A stretch of DNA of 64,000 nt from Actinoplanes ianthinogenes (GTDB lineage: Bacteria > Actinomycetota > Actinomycetes > Mycobacteriales > Micromonosporaceae), in assembly GCF_018324205.1 (NCBI RefSeq), contig NZ_AP023356.1:9740501-9804500 (forward strand), read 5' to 3'. Below the pieces are notes generated by a model. It worked only from the letters and a program-made list of their open reading frames with translations. It searched no databases and was not told where the DNA came from. Made by a program: the position numbers and the translations under genes. This document shows, one piece after another, positions 15,640 through 23,185 of the stretch (position 1 is the stretch's first letter; every line of letters begins with the position of its first letter).

Positions 15640-17082
15640 GTGACCGAGGCATGGTCTTTTGATCCGCGGACCGGGCGGTCCGTGCCGGCTCCGGCGGAGT
15701 CGGCGCCGGACGAGGTCGACACGGCTGTCGCGGCCGCCGCGGCGGCGGCCCCGGCCGTTGCCGCGGCGTCGCCGCAGGAACGGGCGGGCTGGCTGGAGGC
15801 GATTGCGGACGCGCTCGACGCGAACCGGACCGAGCTGGCCGCTCTGGCCGACGAGGAGGTCGCGCTCGGGATGCCGCGCCTGACCGGGGAGGCGCAGCGG
15901 GCGGCGGCCGCGTTCCGGTTCTACGCCGGGGTGGCGCGGGAGGGCTCGTGGCTCGAGGCGGTGATCGAAACCGGACCCGGGCGTCCTGAACTGCGCAAGG
16001 TTCAGGTACCGCTCGGTCCGGTCGCGGTCTTCGGGGCCAGCAACTTCCCGTTCGGGTTCGGGGTGCTCGGGCACGACACGGCGACCGCCCTGGCCGCGGG
16101 CTGCCCGGTGGTGGTCAAGGCCCATCCGGCGCATCCGCGCCTGTCCGCCGCGCTGTTCGCGCTCGCGGCCCCGGCCGCGCCGCCCGGTGCGTTGTCGTTG
16201 ATTGCGGGGTACGACGCGGGCCGTCGCCTGGTCGACCACCCGGCGATCAGCGCGGTCGCCTTCACCGGTTCCCAGCAGGGCGGCCTCGCGCTGTGGCGGC
16301 AGGCGGCGGCGCGGGAGCGGGTGATCCCGGTGTACGCCGAGATGGGCACGGTCAACGCGGTCGTGGTGACCGCCCGGGGCGCGGCGCGGCGGGCCGACGA
16401 GATCGCGGCCGGGTTCGTGGCGTCGTTCACCCAGGGGATGGGCCAGTTCTGCACCAAGCCGGGGCTGCTGCTGGTCCCGGCCGGCAGCGACCTGGAGTCC
16501 CGGGTCGCGCGGGCGCTGACCGACGCCGCGCCGCAGGGGTGGATGCTCACCGAGCGGATCGCCGCGAGCTACGCGTCCGGGGTCGCCTCGCTGCGGGCGG
16601 CGGGTGCCCGGGTGCTCGCCACGACCGCGCCGGCCGACGGCGGATGGGCGGCGGCGCCCACGGTGCTGGGCGTCGACGCGATCGGGCCGTTCCTCGAGGA
16701 GTGCTTCGGGCCGGTGGCGCTGGTCGCCTCGTACACCGATCTCGCCGAGGTGCTGCCGCAGCTGCCGGGCAGCCTGGCGGCGGCGGTGCACGGCGGCGGT
16801 CCGGACGACCCGGAGGTGCCGGGGCTGGTGGCGGCGCTGTCCGGGATCGCCGGGCGGGTGATCGTGGACGGCTGGCCGACCGGCGTGGTCGTCGGGTGGG
16901 GGCAGCAGCACGGCGGGCCGTGGCCGGCGACCACCGCGCCGCAGCACACGTCGGTCGGGGCCGGGGCGCTGCGGCGGTTCCTGCGGCCGGTCACCTATCA
17001 GGACGTTCCGGCCGCGGCGCTGCCGCCGGCATTGCGCGACGACAACCCTTGGGGTGTGCCGCGGCGGGAGGTGCGCGGGTGA
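15640..17082 (+). CDS. Aldehyde dehydrogenase, 2-ketoglutarate-semialdehyde (2,5-dioxovalerate) type
   Basis: The 480-residue NADP-type ALDH has Asn in SNFPFG (N135), Glu in YAEMGTVN (E234) and catalytic Cys in GQFCTKPG (C271). The GQFCTKPGL segment and FGASNFPFGFGVLG are typical of 2-ketoglutarate semialdehyde dehydrogenases, which finish the non-phosphorylative pentose, glucarate and hydroxyproline pathways by making 2-oxoglutarate. No dehydratase of those pathways is adjacent. The start is GTG 15640. The stop overlaps the CoA-transferase start by 4 bp (GTGA), so the two are translationally coupled. Confidence 0.88.
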   Translation: MTEAWSFDPRTGRSVPAPAESAPDEVDTAVAAAAAAAPAVAAASPQERAGWLEAIADALDANRTELAALADEEVALGMPRLTGEAQRAAAAFRFYAGVAREGSWLEAVIETGPGRPELRKVQVPLGPVAVFGASNFPFGFGVLGHDTATALAAGCPVVVKAHPAHPRLSAALFALAAPAAPPGALSLIAGYDAGRRLVDHPAISAVAFTGSQQGGLALWRQAAARERVIPVYAEMGTVNAVVVTARGAARRADEIAAGFVASFTQGMGQFCTKPGLLLVPAGSDLESRVARALTDAAPQGWMLTERIAASYASGVASLRAAGARVLATTAPADGGWAAAPTVLGVDAIGPFLEECFGPVALVASYTDLAEVLPQLPGSLAAAVHGGGPDDPEVPGLVAALSGIAGRVIVDGWPTGVVVGWGQQHGGPWPATTAPQHTSVGAGALRRFLRPVTYQDVPAAALPPALRDDNPWGVPRREVRG

Positions 17083-18209
17083 GCGGGCCGCTGTCCGGGC
17101 TGGTGGTGGCCGACTTCAGCCGGGTGCTCGCCGGGCCGCTGGCCACCATGACCCTGGCCGATCTGGGCGCCGTGGTGATCAAGGTCGAGCGACCCGGGTC
17201 CGGGGACGACACCCGATCGTGGGGGCCGCCCTGGGGTGCGCGCTCGTCGTCGTATTTCGAAGGGTTGAACCGCAGCAAGTACAGCATCGCGCTGGACTTC
17301 TTCGACCCCGGGGACCGGGCGACGGCGTTCGCGCTGGCGGAACGCGCCGATGTGGTCGTACAGAACCTGAAGTTGACTCGTTTCGGCCTGGATTATGAAT
17401 CGGTGGCGGCGGTCAATCCGGGCGTGGTGTATTGCTCGGTCACCGGGTTCGGGGCGGAGGCGGATCTGCCCGGATACGACTTTCTGGTGCAGGCCGTCGG
17501 TGGGCTGATGAGCATCACCGGGGAGGCCGGCGGCGAGCCGCTCAAGGTCGGTGTGGCCCTGGTCGACGTGCTGACCGCGAAGGACGCGACGATCGGCATC
17601 CTGGCGGCATTGCATCGGCGGCGGGAAACCGGTCTCGGGGACCATGTGCAGGTCGACCTGATGTCCAGTCTGCTGGGCGGGCTGGTGAATCAGGCTTCCG
17701 GATATCTGGCGACCGGGGTGGCGCCGGGGCGGATGGGTAACCGGCATCCGTCGATCGCGCCCTACGAGACGTTGCGGTGTGCGGACGTGCCGATCGCGGT
17801 GGCCTGTGGGAACGACCGGCAGTTCGCCCGGCTCTGCGAGGTGCTCGGCATTCCGTCGCTGGCCGGGGATGCCCGATTCCGGGACAATCCGTCGCGGGTG
17901 GCGCACCGGGAGGCGCTCGTCGCCCTGCTGGAGGAAGCGCTGGCGGGGGCTTCCGCGGCGGTGTGGGAGGAACGGCTGACCGCGGCCGGGGTTGCCGCCG
18001 GGGTGGTGCGGGACATCGGGCAGGCGATCGACCGGGCCGCGTCGCTCGGCCTTGCGCCGCTGGTCGACGGGCAGATTCGGCACCCGGTCCGGTATTCGTC
18101 GGGATCGTTGCCGCCACCGGCCGCGCCGCCCACGGTGGACGAGCACGCCGCCACGGTTCGCGGCTGGCTCGCCGGGACGAACCCCCTGGTGCACCCCGGC
18201 GAGAAATAG
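17079..18209 (+). CDS. Family III CoA-transferase (CaiB/BaiF) with an altered active-site Asp
   Basis: The 376-residue protein is a CaiB/BaiF family member, with LVVADFSRVLAGPLATMTLADLGAxVIKVE at the start and GNRHPSIAPYE near residue 220. In the family the catalytic Asp lies in a VDVSLLD-like strand-helix motif; here the same segment reads VQVDLMSS, placing Ser196 at the Asp position. Either the chemistry differs or another carboxylate is used. GTG 17079 overlaps the ALDH stop. It probably transfers CoA between short acids, possibly a product of the ALDH step; this is inference. Confidence 0.88.
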   Translation: MSGPLSGLVVADFSRVLAGPLATMTLADLGAVVIKVERPGSGDDTRSWGPPWGARSSSYFEGLNRSKYSIALDFFDPGDRATAFALAERADVVVQNLKLTRFGLDYESVAAVNPGVVYCSVTGFGAEADLPGYDFLVQAVGGLMSITGEAGGEPLKVGVALVDVLTAKDATIGILAALHRRRETGLGDHVQVDLMSSLLGGLVNQASGYLATGVAPGRMGNRHPSIAPYETLRCADVPIAVACGNDRQFARLCEVLGIPSLAGDARFRDNPSRVAHREALVALLEEALAGASAAVWEERLTAAGVAAGVVRDIGQAIDRAASLGLAPLVDGQIRHPVRYSSGSLPPPAAPPTVDEHAATVRGWLAGTNPLVHPGEK

Positions 18210-18218
18210 ACTGCCCGC

Positions 18219-18560
18219 GTGGAGGTGGAACGGCTGGCCGGCACGTTCGTGGCGGAGATCGGGTATCGCGGGGCCTGGCCGGTCCTCGTCTTCTGCGACA
18301 ACCGGCCCACGCCGGCCGTCGAGGCGCGGCTGTACATCGACGCCACCTGGACGATCGGCGAGGTCAGTGGCACCGCGGACGACGACGTGGCCTGGCTGAC
18401 CGCGGCCCTCGCCCTGCACGACCGGACCGTCGAGGAGGCTCTGGTCGACGACACCGGAGCGCTGCACGTGCGAACGGATTCCGGTGCCGTCCTCGTGGTT
18501 TCCGGTGAGGCGGAGGCGTACACGGTCGGTGAGCCGTGGCGCCTCACCGGATGGCGCTGA
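18219..18560 (+). CDS. Hypothetical protein, beta-rich, 113 residues
   Basis: Not recognised. The protein alternates short beta-strands (FVAEIGYRG, PVLVFCDN, ARLYIDATW, GAVLVVSGEAE) and looks like a small beta-sandwich. It has a single Cys and no catalytic signature. GTG 18219 lies 9 bp after the CoA-transferase stop, so it is the third gene of that transcript. It converges on the aldo/keto reductase, with a 17-bp overlap of the 3' ends. Confidence 0.65.
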   Translation: MEVERLAGTFVAEIGYRGAWPVLVFCDNRPTPAVEARLYIDATWTIGEVSGTADDDVAWLTAALALHDRTVEEALVDDTGALHVRTDSGAVLVVSGEAEAYTVGEPWRLTGWR

Positions 18561-19497
18561 TCGCGGCCAGTTCCTCGGCGGTCAGCGGCCCGAGCGCCTC
18601 GGCGGTCACGCACTCGGCGAGCTCGGTGCGGTTCTTCACGCCCAGGACCACGGTCGCGACGCCGGGGACACTCAGCGCGTAGCGGTGGGCGAGCGCGGCC
18701 GGCGTCTGGCCCAGGTCGGCCGCGAGCTTGCGGAACGGTTCCGCCCGGACGAAGTCGCCGGCCACCGGATCGTCCGCCGGGAGCACCCGGTCCAGGGTCG
18801 AGGTCAGCGCCCCGGCCGCCACGGCACGGATGCCGATCACCGCGACGTCGTGGGCGTTCGCCGCCCGCACGATGGCGTCGCCGGCCGGCGGGGTGCCGTG
18901 GAACGCCGAGTTGCCGCCGTCGAGGTCCATCGCGTTGACGATGACCTGGGCCGCGTCCGGCCGGTGCGTCTCCCGGAACGCGGCGAACAGGACGTCCGGA
19001 TGCACCACCGCGGTGATCCCCCAGCCGCGTACCAGGCCCTCGGCGCGCAGCCGCTCGAACTCGGGCACGATCTCGTCCCGGTACGCACTCCAGGTCGTCG
19101 TCCACGGCGTCGGCGGGACCGCGTCCGGCCGCAGATGCGTGTGGAGCAGCAGCAGGTCCAGATGGTCACGCCCCAGCCGGGTGAGACTGTCGTGCAGGCT
19201 GCGCCGGATCCGGCCGGCGACGTCGCCCTGCTCGTCGTCGGCGAGCTGCACCTTCGAGGTGATCGCCACGTCCGGCGCGGGCCGTTTGCGCAGCGCCGCG
19301 CCGACCAGCTGCTCGGCCTCCGCGCCCGCGCCGTAGCTGGGCGCGAGGTCGAGCATGGTGATCCCGTCGTCGATCGCGGCGTACACCGTCGCCGTCGCCT
19401 CGGCCCGGTCGGTGCTCCCCCACACCCCGCCGATGCCGCCCCCGCCGAGGGTGAGCGCGCTGATCCGGCCGAGCCGCCCGAAGTCCCGATATTCCAC
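18544..19497 (-). CDS. Aldo/keto reductase
   Basis: The 317-residue protein is a (beta/alpha)8 AKR. It has GGGGIGGVWG near residue 18, MLDLAPSYG (the catalytic Asp and Tyr) near 50, and the C-terminal PGVATVVLGVKNRTEL segment that binds the NADPH adenosine phosphate. LLLLHTHL carries the usual catalytic His area near 120. GTG 19497 with a GGGGAGA site was chosen; the frame is open further upstream but loses similarity. It is divergent from a DinB-like enzyme across 78 bp containing a perfect 16-bp palindrome. Confidence 0.88.
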   Translation of the reverse strand: MEYRDFGRLGRISALTLGGGGIGGVWGSTDRAEATATVYAAIDDGITMLDLAPSYGAGAEAEQLVGAALRKRPAPDVAITSKVQLADDEQGDVAGRIRRSLHDSLTRLGRDHLDLLLLHTHLRPDAVPPTPWTTTWSAYRDEIVPEFERLRAEGLVRGWGITAVVHPDVLFAAFRETHRPDAAQVIVNAMDLDGGNSAFHGTPPAGDAIVRAANAHDVAVIGIRAVAAGALTSTLDRVLPADDPVAGDFVRAEPFRKLAADLGQTPAALAHRYALSVPGVATVVLGVKNRTELAECVTAEALGPLTAEELAAISAIR

Positions 19498-19541
19498 TGT
19501 CCATCTCCCCGCAGTTCCGGTCTCGATGACGACCGTAGGAC

Positions 19542-19557
19542 CTGGAGCGCGCTCCAG
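19542..19557. promoter_or_regulatory. Perfect 16-bp palindrome in the AKR/DinB divergent promoter
   Basis: CTGGAGCGCGCTCCAG lies between the start codons at 19497 and 19576. It is a perfect dyad, of the size bound by a TetR- or MarR-type dimer. No regulator gene is adjacent. Confidence 0.55.
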
Positions 19558-19575
19558 ATCAAGTACCGTGCCGCT

Positions 19576-20205
19576 GTGGAGATCAGGGAGATGATCGCCG
19601 ACGAGCGCCGCCGGATGGCCGGCCTCGTCGAGTCGCTGACCGCCGAGCAGTTGCGCACGCCCAGCCTGTGCGGCGCCTGGACGGTCAAGGAGGTGGTGGG
19701 TCACCTGGTCGCCGCGGTCGCCGCGGCCAAGTCGTCCGCGCTGCCGATCCTGATCCGCAGCGGCTTCCGGCTGCACAGGGCCAATGCCATGCTGGCCACC
19801 CGGATGGCGGCCCGCCCGGCCGGCGAGCTCGCCGCGATGCTGCGGGCGCACGCGGAGAGCCCGTTCCGGCCGCCGATCGTGGGGTATCCGGGGCAGCTCA
19901 CCGATCTCCAGGTGCACGGGCAGGACATCCGCCGGCCGCTGGGGCTGCCCCATGAGCTTCGGCCGGAGCGATTGCGGGCGTCGCTGGACTTCCTGGTGGG
20001 CGGTCGCGCGATCGGTTTCGTGCCGCGGCGCAGGCCGCTCGGGCTGCGCTGGGAGGCGACCGACCTGGGCTGGACCTGGGGTGACGGTCCGCTGGTCCGC
20101 GGCACGGGCGAGGCGGTGATGCTGGCCCTGACCGGCCGCCGGCCCGCCCTCGACGACCTGTCCGGGGACGGGGTCGCGGAGCTACGCCGCCGCGTCTCGG
20201 GGTAG
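19576..20205 (+). CDS. Maleylpyruvate-isomerase/DinB-like protein (TIGR03083 type)
   Basis: The 209-residue protein has the mycothiol-dependent maleylpyruvate isomerase N-terminal fold: a first helix with RRRMAGLVESLTAEQL, SLCGAWTVKEVVGHL (the W-T-x-x-x-x-x-H motif with the metal-binding His) and LQVHGQDI around residue 120. The metal site (His in VGHL and in VHGQD) looks intact. Actinobacterial members use mycothiol or have unknown thiol-transfer roles. GTG 19576 gives the normal family start. Confidence 0.82.
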   Translation: MEIREMIADERRRMAGLVESLTAEQLRTPSLCGAWTVKEVVGHLVAAVAAAKSSALPILIRSGFRLHRANAMLATRMAARPAGELAAMLRAHAESPFRPPIVGYPGQLTDLQVHGQDIRRPLGLPHELRPERLRASLDFLVGGRAIGFVPRRRPLGLRWEATDLGWTWGDGPLVRGTGEAVMLALTGRRPALDDLSGDGVAELRRRVSG

Positions 20206-20333
20206 GGCGAGGTCGGCTTCGAGGAGGTGCCGGGCGGTGCGGACCAACAGGCGGCTGCCCCGGGTGCCGACCACTCCGAACCTCCTCATCGGCCGGCCGG
20301 ATCGGTCAGAGTGACCGGCTCGTGTCGTCCCCG

Positions 20334-21986
20334 TCATCCAGCGGGGGCAGCGGAACTCTCCGGTGGCAACGCAGCGTACGCACGATGATCTTGTATCACT
20401 GCCGGTGGGCGGGTGGTGAAGTCGAGGTCGCGGGGGTCGTACGACGCGACCGTGTGATCGGTCCAGCGCAGGCGGATCCGGTCGGAACGGACCTCGACCA
20501 GGGACGCCTCACGCCACGGTCCGCCATCGGGCGTGCGGATCCACCAGGGCTCGGCCAGCACGCTCAGGCCGATCGTGAGCAGCAGGCGCCGAGCGTCGTC
20601 CTTGGACTGGGGGTCGCCCAGCGGCGCCCCGAACACCGTCTCGGCCTGCCAGCCGCCCGCCGTCGGCACCAGGCGGCCGACGATCTCGCCGTCCTCGCGG
20701 ACGACCTGCTCCGGGGCCGGGATCTGCGGCCACCGCTCACGGATGGCCGCCGTGATGGCGTCCGTCGAGGCGCGCAGCCAGGCGATGCCGTTCCGTTCGG
20801 CCGGGCTGCCCGGGTACCGGCCGGGCACGACCGGGCGGCCGCCGATCCAGGTGTGCCGCACCGACCGGCTCTGCTCGATCACCGTGGTCGGGTCCCCGTC
20901 GACCAGGACGAGGTCGGCGCGGGCGCCCGGTCGCAGGCAGCCGCGATCGGCCAGGCCGAACACCTCGGCAGGGAGGCTGGTGGCGGCGGCCAGGGCCTCG
21001 GCCGGGCGCAGGCCGGCGTGGACCAGGTGGGCCAGTTCCCGGTGCAGGCTCGCCCCGTGCACCAGTCCCGGGTTGGGGGCGTCGGTGCCGGCCAGGATCC
21101 GGACGCCGGACTCCAGCAGGGCGAGCACGTTCTCCCTCGCCGCGGCGCCGTCCGGGACGAACGGCGGCATCCACCGGCGGGACTGTGCCCGCAGCACGCG
21201 CCGCCAGCGAGGCGTGAGGCGGTCGGCGAGCCCGGGGTCGGCCAGCAACGGCAGCAGCCCGTCCGGCCCCGGGAAGCCGTCGACGATGTCCAGGGTCGCG
21301 ATCACCGCGACACCGGACCGGGCCACCTCGCGCACCTCGGCGTCGCGCATCCGGTCGAACGGCACGTGGGCCAGGACGTCGACGCCGTGCCGGGTGACGT
21401 GCACCGCCCCGGCGGCGGTCGACACGTGCGCCACCACCGGTAGCCCGTGCCGATGCGCGGCGGTCACCAGCGCGTCGATGGTCGCCGGGTCCAGGCTGGG
21501 GATGTCGAGCATCGCGCCGGAGCCGTCGTCGTAGATCATTTTGACGTGGGTGGCGCCCTCGGCCAGCCGCGCCTCGACGAACGGCGAAGCCGCGTCCGGC
21601 CCAGTCAGGTACGGGATGGGTGCGTACGCGATCGTCGGATGCCCGCCGGGTGCGGTGGCGCCGACGCCCGACGTACGGAAATCCGCCCTGACCGGACCGG
21701 CGGCCCGCTCCTTCTCGATCACGTCCGGCTTGCTGAACTGGTCGATCAGCGTGGTCACGCCGAACAGCGGGGCGAGCCGCGTGCAGCCCGGCAGCAGGTG
21801 CACGTGGGCGTCGATCAGTCCGGGAAGGACGGTGCCGCCGCTGCCGTCCACCAGCACGTCGCCGGGGCGGGCGATCGACGCGTCCCCGATCGCCGCCACC
21901 AGCCCGTTCTCGACCCGCAGGTGGGTGGCGGGGACGACCTCTCGGCCGTCGAAGATCCGGGCATGGGCGATGGTGAAGATCTCCAT
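20334..21986 (-). CDS. Amidohydrolase with a C-terminal extension
   Basis: The 550-residue protein has a metal-dependent amidohydrolase domain in residues about 1-390: DAHVH (H61, H63), a bridging-Lys candidate K149 (THVKM), H187, H207 and catalytic Asp D302 (GTDAP). The cap ends in GARADLVLVDGDP. About 160 extra residues follow, with a Trp-rich beta segment (AEPWWIRTPDGGPW) that is not part of the standard fold and that I cannot assign. Members include imidazolonepropionase-like and prolidase-like enzymes; the substrate is unknown. It is divergent from a MerR-TipAS regulator, with a MerR-like operator between them. Confidence 0.88.
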   Translation of the reverse strand: MEIFTIAHARIFDGREVVPATHLRVENGLVAAIGDASIARPGDVLVDGSGGTVLPGLIDAHVHLLPGCTRLAPLFGVTTLIDQFSKPDVIEKERAAGPVRADFRTSGVGATAPGGHPTIAYAPIPYLTGPDAASPFVEARLAEGATHVKMIYDDGSGAMLDIPSLDPATIDALVTAAHRHGLPVVAHVSTAAGAVHVTRHGVDVLAHVPFDRMRDAEVREVARSGVAVIATLDIVDGFPGPDGLLPLLADPGLADRLTPRWRRVLRAQSRRWMPPFVPDGAAARENVLALLESGVRILAGTDAPNPGLVHGASLHRELAHLVHAGLRPAEALAAATSLPAEVFGLADRGCLRPGARADLVLVDGDPTTVIEQSRSVRHTWIGGRPVVPGRYPGSPAERNGIAWLRASTDAITAAIRERWPQIPAPEQVVREDGEIVGRLVPTAGGWQAETVFGAPLGDPQSKDDARRLLLTIGLSVLAEPWWIRTPDGGPWREASLVEVRSDRIRLRWTDHTVASYDPRDLDFTTRPPAVIQDHRAYAALPPESSAAPAG

Positions 21987-22003
21987 GCCGGGGAGCGTAG
22001 AAG

Positions 22004-22018
22004 TTGACGTAACGGCAA
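22004..22018. promoter_or_regulatory. MerR-type operator between amidohydrolase and MerR-TipAS genes
   Basis: TTGACGT-A-ACGGCAA is a near-perfect dyad (one mismatch), close to the TTGACGT-N-ACGTCAA operators seen for actinobacterial MerR proteins. It lies 18 bp from the amidohydrolase start and 22 bp from the GTG of the regulator. Confidence 0.6.
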
Positions 22019-22039
22019 GGTCCAGCGTTGACTTCCGGC

Positions 22040-22768
22040 GTGGCGTACTCGATCAACCAGGTGGCCCGGATGGCCGGGGTCACCTCGCGGACCCTGCGCC
22101 ACTACGACGAGATCGGGCTGCTGACACCGGCCCGGGTGGCCGCGAACGGCTACCGCTGGTACGACCGCCCGCAGCTGTTCCGCCTGCAACGCATCCTGCT
22201 GCTGCGCGGTCTGGGCCTGTCCCTGGCCGCCATCGCCGCGACGATCGCCGGCGACGGGGACGAGGTGACGGCGCTACGCGACCACCGGGCCCAGCTGGTG
22301 GCCGAACGCGAGCGCCTCGACGAGATCATCGACACCGTGGACCGGACGATCGCCAACCTGGCCGGCGAACAGTCGGAGGACTTCCTGCGCGGGCTGGCGC
22401 GGGCCCGCCGGCGCCTCGGCGACGGCCTGCGCGCCCGATACGGCGATCGGGCCGCCGACCAGGTCGCCGCCCACGACTGGACCCGGGAACAGCAGGAACA
22501 GGCCGCCGAGCAGGGCCGCGAACTGCTGACCCGGATGGCGCGGGCCCGGGCCGGCGGGGTCACGCCGACCGAGCCCGCGGCGCAAGCCCTGACCGCCGAG
22601 CATTACCGGCAGGTCCGGGCGGTGTGGCCGGCCGACGCCGCGGCCTATCACGCGCTCGGCGACCTGATCGTGGGCAACCCGGAGCAGCGGGCCATGGTGG
22701 CCGCCGTGGACCCGGACCTGCCGGAGTGGCTCGCCGCCGCCGTCCAGGCCTACGCCGACCGGCTCTGA
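22040..22768 (+). CDS. MerR-family regulator with a TipAS-like domain
   Basis: The 242-residue protein has a MerR HTH in residues about 1-70 (SINQVARMAGVTSRTLRHYD, then NGYRWYD), a coiled-coil dimer helix to about 120, and a TipAS-like ligand domain to the end. TipA proteins bind thiopeptides and other drugs. The start is taken as GTG 22040; a TTG at 22028 is possible. It is divergent from the amidohydrolase with a good operator between, and its 3' end overlaps the next, convergent MerR gene by 19 bp. Confidence 0.9.
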   Translation: MAYSINQVARMAGVTSRTLRHYDEIGLLTPARVAANGYRWYDRPQLFRLQRILLLRGLGLSLAAIAATIAGDGDEVTALRDHRAQLVAERERLDEIIDTVDRTIANLAGEQSEDFLRGLARARRRLGDGLRARYGDRAADQVAAHDWTREQQEQAAEQGRELLTRMARARAGGVTPTEPAAQALTAEHYRQVRAVWPADAAAYHALGDLIVGNPEQRAMVAAVDPDLPEWLAAAVQAYADRL

Positions 22769-23121
22769 GCGCGGACCTCCTGGAGGTACTCGGCCACCGC
22801 GTCGCGGTTGCGGGTCAGGGTGTCGATGCGGCGGTCCATCCGGTCGAGCTCCTGCCCGAGCGTCTCGATGATCTCCGGGGTGGCGTCGGCGAAGACGATG
22901 GCGCGCGGCTTGTCGAGGCACGGCAGGATCTGCTTGATCACTCGGGTGGGCAGGCCGGCGTCGAGCAGGCCGCGGATCTGGAGCACCCGATCGGCGAGCC
23001 GGTCGTCATAGGAGCGGTACCCGTTCGCGCAGCGCTGGGAGACGATGAGTCCCTGCTCCTCGTAATATCGCAGCAGCCGCCGTGACGTGCCGGTGCGAGC
23101 GGACAGCTCACCGATGCGCAT
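22750..23121 (-). CDS. MerR-family regulator (short)
   Basis: The 123-residue protein is a MerR HTH plus dimer helix: RIGELSARTGTSRRLLRYYE, then QGLIVSQRCANGYRSYD, and a long coiled coil with RMDRRIDTLTRNRDAV. It lacks metal-binding Cys pairs, so a small-molecule or efflux-linked role is more likely than metal sensing. ATG 23121 is firm. It is divergent from an MFS exporter across 64 bp with a near-perfect 20-bp dyad, a classic drug-efflux pair. Confidence 0.92.
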   Translation of the reverse strand: MRIGELSARTGTSRRLLRYYEEQGLIVSQRCANGYRSYDDRLADRVLQIRGLLDAGLPTRVIKQILPCLDKPRAIVFADATPEIIETLGQELDRMDRRIDTLTRNRDAVAEYLQEVRAQSRSA

Positions 23122-23150
23122 GTGGCCCACCTCATCCCGGGCAGCGTTGA

Positions 23151-23170
23151 CCTTCACATGTATGTGAGGG
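23151..23170. promoter_or_regulatory. MerR operator between merR-type and MFS genes
   Basis: CCTTCACATGTATGTGAGGG is a 9+2+9 dyad with one mismatch, located 15 bp before the MFS start codon. A TTGACC hexamer overlaps its left edge (23147-23152), placing the dyad between the -35 and the start, as in MerR-controlled promoters. Confidence 0.65.
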
Positions 23171-23185
23171 TTTGAGCATACGGGC

